This document shows positions 1-7,439 of a stretch of 8,670 nt of DNA, one piece after another. The number at the start of each line of letters is the position of its first letter. The stretch's first letter is position 1. The stretch is from Acidimicrobiia bacterium (lineage in GTDB: Bacteria; Actinomycetota; Acidimicrobiia; Acidimicrobiales; Aldehydirespiratoraceae): the NCBI GenBank assembly GCA_022824605.1, contig JAJDZO010000249.1:1-8670 (forward strand), given 5' to 3'. The notes below the pieces were generated by a model, which did not search any database, had not been told where the DNA came from, and saw only the letters and a list, made by a program, of their open reading frames with translations. A program made the translations under genes and the position numbers.

Positions 1-2061
<2,061 letters not shown>

Positions 2062-2068
2062 GAGTTCG

Positions 2069-2073
2069 CTCCC
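2069..2073 (-). promoter_or_regulatory. Ribosome binding site of hppA
   Basis: On the minus strand the sequence AAAGGGAG is followed by 7 bases and then TTG. This GGGAG core at ideal spacing decides the unusual TTG start of hppA at 2061. Confidence 0.7.
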
Positions 2074-2100
2074 TTTAGGTGAAGTCCTCCGAAGCGGTCG

Positions 2101-2110
2101 AGCCTACTCT
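2101..2110. promoter_or_regulatory. Candidate overlapping divergent -10 elements (hppA and cyclo-ligase)
   Basis: On the plus strand TACTCT (2105-2110) fits the TANNNT -10 consensus and lies 6 bases before the ATG at 2117, so the transcript would start at or next to the start codon (leaderless). No Shine-Dalgarno sequence precedes that ATG, which agrees. On the minus strand TAGGCT (2106 down to 2101) also fits TANNNT and would give hppA a leader of about 30 bases containing its GGGAG site. The two boxes share bases 2105-2106. No convincing -35 box is seen for either, so this is a position-based proposal. Confidence 0.4.
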
Positions 2111-2116
2111 TGGGCG

Positions 2117-2698
2117 ATGACATCGGTGGCCGACGCCAAGGCCCAACTTCGCTCCGCCATGAGGGCCCGCCGGTCCGGGCTCGACCCCGCGGATGTGGCG
2201 GCGGCCGGCGCAGCGTTGGCCCAGAGGCTGGAATCGCTGCCGCTGATCACCGAAGCTCGCCGGGTGGCCGCCTACCGCGCGGTGAGGGGGGAGATCCCCG
2301 TGGATGCGCTCCTGCACGGCGCCGGCCGGCAGAGGTACACCCTTCCCCGGGTGGTGGGCGACCATCTGGAGTTCGTGGCCTGGCGCCGCGACCAGAAGTT
2401 CGTGTCGGGGGCCTTCGGCATACCCGAGCCCGTCGACGGTGAGGTGGTGGCGCTGGCCGACCATGACGCGGTCCTGGTGCCGTTGATCGCCTTCGACGGG
2501 CGCTGTCGCCGGCTGGGGCAGGGCGGCGGCTTCTACGACCGGGCGCTGGCCCGACTGGGGTCAGTCACAGGCGGGCAACGCCCCGTGCTCGTAGGTGTGG
2601 CCTACGGGTTCCAGCAGGTCGACCGGGTGCCACAGGAGCCGTGGGACGTGCCGCTGGATGCGGTAGCAACCGACCGAGACATCATCTTGGCGGGCTGA
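2117..2698 (+). CDS. ygfA: 5-formyltetrahydrofolate cyclo-ligase (5,10-methenyltetrahydrofolate synthetase)
   Basis: Cytosolic enzyme that uses ATP to convert 5-formyltetrahydrofolate into 5,10-methenyltetrahydrofolate, returning a storage or inhibitory folate to the one-carbon pool. The 193-residue product has the usual family length (about 180-200). Family landmarks appear in order: a basic N-terminal helix with AMRARR (14-19), the strand AAYRAVRGEIPVD (51-63), VLVPLIAFD (119-127), and the phosphate-binding signature RLGQGGGFYDR (132-142). Cys130 stands where a glycine is usual just before RLG. ATG 2117 is preferred: the frame is open further upstream to 2051, but that would overlap hppA's start and adds residues unlike the family. 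No ribosome site is visible; the start may be leaderless. Its stop lies 18 bases before trkA, so the two could be co-transcribed although their functions are unrelated. Confidence 0.93.
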   Translation: MTSVADAKAQLRSAMRARRSGLDPADVAAAGAALAQRLESLPLITEARRVAAYRAVRGEIPVDALLHGAGRQRYTLPRVVGDHLEFVAWRRDQKFVSGAFGIPEPVDGEVVALADHDAVLVPLIAFDGRCRRLGQGGGFYDRALARLGSVTGGQRPVLVGVAYGFQQVDRVPQEPWDVPLDAVATDRDIILAG

Positions 2699-2703
2699 GG
2701 CGC

Positions 2704-2709
2704 TAGAAA
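2704..2709 (+). promoter_or_regulatory. Possible -10 element for leaderless trkA transcript
   Basis: The 18-base gap before trkA contains an A-rich stretch, TAGAAAATAG, unusual in this GC-rich window. TAGAAA lies 7 bases before the trkA ATG, a spacing suited to a leaderless start, but its last base departs from TANNNT. The only purine-rich site, GAGG near 2697-2700, is 16 bases from the ATG, too far for a normal ribosome site. It may instead be plain operon spacer. Confidence 0.25.
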
Positions 2710-2716
2710 ATAGCCA

Positions 2717-4069
2717 ATGCATGTCATCGTCGTAGGGGCCGGTGAGGTCGGCTCCTATGTGGCGGCCCGCCTGAGCCACGAGCGGCACAACGTCTCGGTG
2801 GTCGACATCAGCGCCAACCGTCTGCGCCAGTTGGGCGCCGACCTCGATGTGCTCACCGTGGAGGGCAGCGGCACCCATCCCAGCGTCCTCGCCGACGCCG
2901 GGGTGGACAAATGCGACCTGGTGGTGGCCGTCACCAGCAACGACGAGGTCAACCTGGTGACGTCGTTGATCGCCAAGCAGCGGGGCGTGGCCCGCACCAT
3001 CGTTCGCATCGAGGCCGAGGAGTTGCGCAGCCGGGCATCGGCCGAGTTGCGCCAGACGTTCCAAGCCGACCTGGTGATGGATCCCGACCATCAGACGGCC
3101 GAGCGGATCCTGGACCTGCTCGAATACCCCGGCGCGTCCGAGATCGCGGTGATGGCGCACGGAGAAGCCATCGTGATGGGTGCCCGCCTCGAGGCCGACG
3201 CCCCCATCGTGGGGCGGCGCCTGTCGGAGATCGCGGCCGAGTACGAGCCGGACTGGGAGTTCATCGTCGGCTCGATCTCGCGAGGAGATCAGACCTACAT
3301 CCCGCGAGCCGACTACACCATGCTGGAGGACGACCTGGTGCGGGTGGTGTGCAAACGCCGGGCCCGCCGCAGCGTGGCCCGTCTGTTGGGCCTGGGCACC
3401 GGTTCGGTGCGCCATGTGCTGCTGCTGGGCGGGGGCCGTACCGCCGAGATCCTCGCGGCCCGCCTGGTGTCGCGAGGAGTCGAGGTGGTGATCGTCGAGC
3501 GCGACCCCGAACGGGCCCTGGAACTGGCCGAGGACCTCCACGGCGTGCAGGTGTTCGAGGGTGACATCACCGACGCCGACCTCCTCGAGGAGACCGACCT
3601 CGGCCGATTCGACGTGGTGGCCGCGCTGACCGGCGAGGACGAGTCGAACATCCTGGCCTGCCTGTACGCCAAGTCGGTGGGAGCGTCGGAGACGATCGCG
3701 GTGGTACACAAGCTGGCCCTGCTCTCGCTGCTCGACTCCGCGGGCGTCGATGTGGCCCTGTCGCCCCGCACCGCCATCGCCGACGGGGTGATGCGCTTCG
3801 TGCGCGGCGATGTGGCCGCGGTGGCGACTTTCCTGGAATCCGACGCCGAGGTGCTCGAACTCGAAGTGGAGAAGGGCAGCCCCGCCGACAACTCTCTCGT
3901 GCGGGATCTCAACCTGCCGAAGGGTGTGCTCATCGGGGTGATAGTGCGCGACGGCAAGCCGCAGATCGCTCGGGGCCGCAGCCGGCTGCGTGCACGCGAC
4001 CATGTGGTCGCCTTCGCCACTCCAGGCTCGGTGCGGGAGGTCCATCGCCGGTTGACGTGCGACGCCTAG
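2717..4069 (+). CDS. trkA: Trk potassium uptake system, NAD-binding regulatory subunit TrkA
   Basis: Peripheral cytosolic subunit that assembles on the membrane protein TrkH and gates K+ uptake in response to bound nucleotides (NAD(H), ATP/ADP in studied relatives). The 450 residues match the full-length, two-copy form (E. coli TrkA is about 458). Order: Rossmann domain 1 with GAGEVG at 7-12 and the ribose-binding acidic residue Asp30; TrkA-C domain 1 around 140-215; Rossmann domain 2 with GGGRTA at 238-243 and Glu261; TrkA-C domain 2 around 370-447. In the second motif the usual last glycine is Ala243, so the second nucleotide site may bind differently. The ATG at 2717 gives MHVIVVGAGEVG, the canonical N-terminus. 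The stop overlaps an AGGAGG site and the start region of the first trkH, so the genes are translationally linked. A TrkA with two pore genes suggests it may serve both. Confidence 0.97.
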   Translation: MHVIVVGAGEVGSYVAARLSHERHNVSVVDISANRLRQLGADLDVLTVEGSGTHPSVLADAGVDKCDLVVAVTSNDEVNLVTSLIAKQRGVARTIVRIEAEELRSRASAELRQTFQADLVMDPDHQTAERILDLLEYPGASEIAVMAHGEAIVMGARLEADAPIVGRRLSEIAAEYEPDWEFIVGSISRGDQTYIPRADYTMLEDDLVRVVCKRRARRSVARLLGLGTGSVRHVLLLGGGRTAEILAARLVSRGVEVVIVERDPERALELAEDLHGVQVFEGDITDADLLEETDLGRFDVVAALTGEDESNILACLYAKSVGASETIAVVHKLALLSLLDSAGVDVALSPRTAIADGVMRFVRGDVAAVATFLESDAEVLELEVEKGSPADNSLVRDLNLPKGVLIGVIVRDGKPQIARGRSRLRARDHVVAFATPGSVREVHRRLTCDA

Positions 4070-5646
4070 GAGGTCGAGCGCCCAGACGTCGACGTCTGGG
4101 TCCCCTGAGGCGCACCCGGCCGCTGCTCAGCAGCACCGCGAGGCAGGCGCCGCGGCGGATCGTGTCGTGGGGGCTGGCCGCGATCGTCGACGCCGGTCTC
4201 GTTCTAGGCATCGCCACGATGCTCAGTGGCCTCGCCGGAATCGGCGACGACTCCTCCGACGCGACCGCCTTCGCGTGCGTGGGTGCGGCTCTGGCCGCAG
4301 TATCGGCCCTGGCCAGACGGCGGGTCGCGCCGCCGGAGCGGCCGACTGCAGGCCGAGTGTTCGCCGGGATCGGGTTGTTGTGGGTGGTGCTGGTGCTGTT
4401 CGGCGCAGTCCTCTACGCGTCCACCGCGGCCCTGCCCCGGCTCGACGACGCCCTGGTGGAGTCCGCAGCCGGCTTCACCACCACCTCGCTCACCCTGCTC
4501 GACGGCGCCGAGGCGTCGCGAACGGTGATGCTGTTCAGAGCTGCCACCAGCTGGGTCGGCGGCCTGACGGCGGTGCTCATCGGAGTGGTGACCCTCCCGT
4601 CGGTGCTGCGGTCGACATCGCTGATCGGCTACAGCACCGGGCGATCAGGACGGGACCTTGTGCCCAGCGCCGTTACGGGCAGACGCCGCGTGCTGTTGCT
4701 CTACTCGGGTTTCACCGCGGCTTGCGTAGTGGCCTACCTGCTGTGCGGGCTCGGCGTCACCGAGGCGCTGGTGGTGGGGCTCGGCACCGCCTCGACGGGC
4801 GGTTTCACCGGTCGGCCCGACTCGCTGGCCGGATACGGCGGCGCCGTGCAGGCGGTGGCCGGCGTCGGGATGCTGGTGGCCGGGGCGGGCATCTTCGTGA
4901 TCTGGTGGATCGCCCGGGGCCGATTGCGGCCTCTGTGGCGTTCCCAGGAACTCCAGACTTTCGTGGCGCTGATCGCGGTGGCGACGACCGCCATGGCGCT
5001 GCACCGCGGCGTCGGCGTCGGCGAGGCCGCCTTCATGGCAACCTCCGCCATGAGCACCACCGGATTCGCGGTGGCGGACTGGACCGCGTGGGGGACGGCG
5101 GCCACGGTCGTGATGCTGGTCGCGGTCGGGATCGGCACCATGATGGGATCGCCGGGCGGAGGCCTGCGGGTCATGCGAGTCCGGCTGCTGATGGCCTCGG
5201 CGGGAGGCGAACTGCGCCGCCAGATCGATCCGTACGCGGTCGTGCTGGTGCGAAGCGACCGCCAGACCCTGTCCCAGCGCGCTCTCGACCGTCTGGGCGG
5301 CCACCACCTCGCCTACCTGATGCTGGTAGGGGTCGGAACCATGCTGCTGGGTGTCTCGGGAGTGTCTCTGCTGGGCAGCGTGTGGGGTTCGGTCAGCGCG
5401 GTCAGCACCTTCGGCCCCGCCGTGGGTGAAATCGGGGCGTTCGGGCTGCTCGACGGCGTCGACTCCGCCGAGCGGCTGGCCCTGGTGCCGCTGATGATCG
5501 CCGGTCGGGCCACGGTGCCGCCTGTGCTGGCCGGCATCGGTCTGGTGCTGGGCTGGTACCGGGGCGCGCGACGGCGAATGCGTGGTGCGTTCCAGCCGGT
5601 GCTGTCGCGCAGAGCCTCAGCGGAGTCCGGATACCGGGATGGCTAG
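4057..5646 (+). CDS. trkH: TrkH/KtrB-family potassium transporter pore subunit, first copy, with serine in filter 1
   Basis: Polytopic membrane protein forming the ion-conducting pore; family members have four helix-loop-helix repeats, each giving one filter loop. The frame opens at GTG 4057 (529 residues), overlapping trkA by 13 bases. Filter loops: 1, GFTTTSLT (139-146), where Ser144 (codon TCG, 4486-4488) replaces the conserved glycine; 2, STGGF (246-250); 3, STTGF (333-337) with MGSPGGGLRVMR (363-374) after it; 4, STFGPAVG (450-457). Arg484, in the position of the conserved gating arginine, is kept, but the usual GRLEIFP is GRATVPP. These changes mark it as a divergent paralogue and could alter Na+/K+ choice. 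The start is uncertain: codons 1-15 lack the local third-position GC bias, the N-terminus is arginine-rich, and GTG 4162 would begin directly at the first membrane helix. See the palindrome entry. It lies between trkA and a second trkH, overlapping both. Confidence 0.9.
   Translation: MRRLGGRAPRRRRLGPLRRTRPLLSSTARQAPRRIVSWGLAAIVDAGLVLGIATMLSGLAGIGDDSSDATAFACVGAALAAVSALARRRVAPPERPTAGRVFAGIGLLWVVLVLFGAVLYASTAALPRLDDALVESAAGFTTTSLTLLDGAEASRTVMLFRAATSWVGGLTAVLIGVVTLPSVLRSTSLIGYSTGRSGRDLVPSAVTGRRRVLLLYSGFTAACVVAYLLCGLGVTEALVVGLGTASTGGFTGRPDSLAGYGGAVQAVAGVGMLVAGAGIFVIWWIARGRLRPLWRSQELQTFVALIAVATTAMALHRGVGVGEAAFMATSAMSTTGFAVADWTAWGTAATVVMLVAVGIGTMMGSPGGGLRVMRVRLLMASAGGELRRQIDPYAVVLVRSDRQTLSQRALDRLGGHHLAYLMLVGVGTMLLGVSGVSLLGSVWGSVSAVSTFGPAVGEIGAFGLLDGVDSAERLALVPLMIAGRATVPPVLAGIGLVLGWYRGARRRMRGAFQPVLSRRASAESGYRDG
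4068..4073 (+). promoter_or_regulatory. Strong Shine-Dalgarno sequence AGGAGG at trkA stop
   Basis: AGGAGG overlaps the last two bases of the trkA TAG stop. It is the best ribosome site in the window, yet no ATG, GTG or TTG occurs at normal distance downstream in the trkH frame; the next such codon is GTG 4162. In-frame CTG codons occur at 4096 and 4105. GTG 4057 lies upstream of the site and cannot use it. Confidence 0.55.
4081..4100 (+). repeat. Perfect 20-base palindrome at the trkA-trkH junction
   Basis: The half-site CCCAGACGTC is followed directly by its exact reverse complement. As DNA it is a perfect two-fold operator-like site; as RNA it can form an 8-base-pair stem with a TCGA tetraloop. 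It begins 11 bases after the trkA stop and 7 bases after AGGAGG, and lies within codons 9-15 of the annotated trkH frame. Those codons use CGT, CGA and AGA for arginine, unlike the rest of the window, which suggests the nucleic acid rather than the peptide is constrained. No run of T follows, so it is not a standard terminator. Whether it is a protein-binding site, an RNA hairpin controlling trkH translation or an mRNA processing site cannot be told here. Confidence 0.85.
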
Positions 5647-7252
5647 CGAGTCGGTCGTCCGGAGCGACCCGTCGGGTCGGGGCTCGCTGAGGGACCGCAT
5701 CGTCTCCACGAACATGCACATTCTCGGGATCTCCCTGGCCGCAGTGTCGCTGGGGATGATGGGCTGCGCCCTGCTGGAAGCGCTCACCAGCCGGCGCGAC
5801 ACCGCCGCGCTGGTGGTGTCCGCGGTGGTGGTGGGATCCGCAGGCGGCGCCTTGTGGTACCTCACCGCGCCGGGCACCACCCGAATGAGGCAGGTCTTCG
5901 CCACCGTCGCCTGGACGTGGATCCTCACCACCGCGGCCGGAGCGCTGCCGTTCGTGCTGGCCGGCACGTTCGCCGTGCCCGGTGTGGGCTTCGTCGAACA
6001 GCTCGTCAACAGCCTGTTCGAGTCGGCCTCGGGGTTCTCGGCCAGCGGCTCCACCGTCCTGTCGGACTTCGAGGCGCCGGGTCGAGGCCTGATGATGTAC
6101 CGCCAGCTCACCCACTGGTACGGGGGCATGGGCGTGGTGGTTCTGGCGGTGGCGGTGCTGCCGTTCCTCGGCGTCGGCGGCCTGGAGCTGATCACCGCCG
6201 AGCTGCCGGGCACGTCCTCGGACCGGCTCGCTCCAAGGGTCAGCGAGACGGCCCGCAGGCTCTGGCTGGTGTACATCGGCTTCACCGCCTGCGCGGCGGT
6301 GGCGTTCTACGCGGCGGACGGATTCTCGTCGCTGTACGATGCGGTGGCCCACGCGTTCACGGTGGCGGCCACCGGCGGGTTCTCGGTGCATGCCGACTCG
6401 ATAGGCCACTACGACAGCGTGGCCGTGGAGGCGGTGGCCATCGTGTTCATGATCCTCGGCGGCACCAGCTTCACGCTGCACTGGCGCGCCGTGACCGCAC
6501 GCACCCTGCCCTATCACCGCAACAGCGAGTTTCGCACGTACCTCACGGTGCTGAGTGCGGCATCAGCTGTGATCGTGCTGATCGTCTGGCTGGAGAACGG
6601 GCTGGCACTGGGCTCATCGATCCGGGCCGCGGTGTTCACTGTCGTCTCGCTGGGCACCAGCACCGGGCTGTCCAACGCCACCGGCCCGGGCTCGCCGGCC
6701 GATTACGTTGCCTGGGCGGCCGGAGCGCAGTTGATCCTGGTGGGGTTGATGGTGGTGGGCGGCTGCGCCGGGTCGACTTCAGGCGGCATCAAGGTGATGC
6801 GCATGAGGGTGTTGGGCCTGACGATGCTCAGATCGATCCGCTACACCCAGACGCCTCGGGCCGTCATCCCGATCCGGCTCGGCTCCGAGACTGTTCGTGA
6901 AGCTGTGGTGGCGCGTGCCGCCGGGTTCTTCCTGCTGCACTTCCTGCTGGTGCTGGGCGGGCTTCTGGCGGTGACCTCGCTCGGTGGAGATCTGGAGACC
7001 TCTCTGGGCGCGGTCTTCTCGGCATTGGGAAACATGGGCCCGGCCTTGGGCGAGGCCGGCCCCACCTCCAACTACGCGGTGGCGTTCTCTCAGCCCGCGA
7101 GGCTGGTGCTGGCCCTGCTCATGGTGATCGGCCGTCTGGAGATCTTTCCGATCCTGTTGACCGCCGCGGGCCTGTTCACCAGCTCGTACCACGCGGCGAC
7201 GCGCCAGGGCCGCCACTGGATGCGCTTCGCGACGCGCCGGTTTCAACGCTGA
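5639..7252 (+). CDS. trkH: TrkH-family potassium transporter pore subunit, second copy, canonical filter
   Basis: Pore-forming membrane subunit of Trk K+ uptake, 537 residues, slightly longer than typical TrkH (about 480-490) because of a roughly 25-residue polar N-terminus. All four filter glycines are present: SGFSASGST (131-139, Gly137), ATGGF (244-248), TSTGL (340-344) and LGNMGPALG (463-471). Other landmarks are HWYGGMGVVVL (159-169), GGCAGSTSGGIKVMRM (374-389) and GRLEIFP (498-504) with the conserved Arg499. It resembles the classic TrkH more than the upstream copy does. ATG 5639 is chosen because it overlaps the end of the first trkH by 8 bases, typical of translational coupling; a GGAG lies 13 bases upstream, a little far. 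The frame is open back to GTG 5582 inside the previous gene, and Met26 (ATG 5714) is a shorter option. It is the last gene of the cluster. Confidence 0.95.
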   Translation: MASESVVRSDPSGRGSLRDRIVSTNMHILGISLAAVSLGMMGCALLEALTSRRDTAALVVSAVVVGSAGGALWYLTAPGTTRMRQVFATVAWTWILTTAAGALPFVLAGTFAVPGVGFVEQLVNSLFESASGFSASGSTVLSDFEAPGRGLMMYRQLTHWYGGMGVVVLAVAVLPFLGVGGLELITAELPGTSSDRLAPRVSETARRLWLVYIGFTACAAVAFYAADGFSSLYDAVAHAFTVAATGGFSVHADSIGHYDSVAVEAVAIVFMILGGTSFTLHWRAVTARTLPYHRNSEFRTYLTVLSAASAVIVLIVWLENGLALGSSIRAAVFTVVSLGTSTGLSNATGPGSPADYVAWAAGAQLILVGLMVVGGCAGSTSGGIKVMRMRVLGLTMLRSIRYTQTPRAVIPIRLGSETVREAVVARAAGFFLLHFLLVLGGLLAVTSLGGDLETSLGAVFSALGNMGPALGEAGPTSNYAVAFSQPARLVLALLMVIGRLEIFPILLTAAGLFTSSYHAATRQGRHWMRFATRRFQR

Positions 7253-7271
7253 CGCTCAGGGGCTGACCGCT

Positions 7272-7301
7272 CCGGGCTTGGCGCTTCGGGGCGCTGCCCG
7301 G
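7272..7301 (+). terminator. GC-rich hairpin after trkH, possible terminator
   Basis: CCGGGC (7272-7277) pairs with GCCCGG (7296-7301), and inside it GCGC (7281-7284) pairs with GCGC (7291-7294) around a 6-base TTCGGG loop, with a small 3-by-1 internal bulge. It begins 19 bases after the trkH stop. What follows is only mildly T-rich (TAGGTTGTAT), so it is not a classic intrinsic terminator, but weak-tail hairpins of this kind are common in high-GC actinobacteria. In the rest of spacer 7253-7439 I see no confident promoter. Confidence 0.4.
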
Positions 7302-7429
7302 TAGGTTGTATCGACGCGTCTCGAGCGGTGATCGGCCAATGAAGTCCGTCCCGCCACCGTGCTCGCCGCGGATCGGGCTTGCGGAGTACCGCCTGGGAGA
7401 CGTCGAACCTGATCGTCCAACGTCGGCGC

Positions 7430-7436
7430 GAGGTGA
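7430..7436 (+). promoter_or_regulatory. Ribosome binding site of gltB
   Basis: GAGGTGA lies just upstream of the ATG at 7440, with 6 bases between GAGG and ATG. This fixes the start used for gltB and gives the expected short propeptide before the catalytic cysteine. Confidence 0.7.
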
Positions 7437-7439
7437 CCG

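Noticed and set aside
2561..4045. Long open frame of 494 codons on the minus strand opposite trkA
   Set aside because: The translation is rich in His, Gln, Gly and Asp with no family resemblance, typical of antisense shadows in high-GC genes; the plus strand is plainly trkA.
5402..6517. Minus-strand frame of 371 codons across the two trkH genes
   Set aside because: Antisense shadow: Arg/His/Gly-rich, no motif, and no ribosome site considered convincing.
4167..6900. Plus-strand open frames 4167-5429 and 5854-6900 inside the trkH genes
   Set aside because: Their products are strings of Arg, Gly and His from the wrong frame, while the TrkH frames show all four filter loops.
7313..7320. Short palindrome GACGCGTC in the spacer before gltB
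   Set aside because: Eight bases of self-complementarity is expected often by chance in GC-rich DNA and nothing nearby supports an operator.
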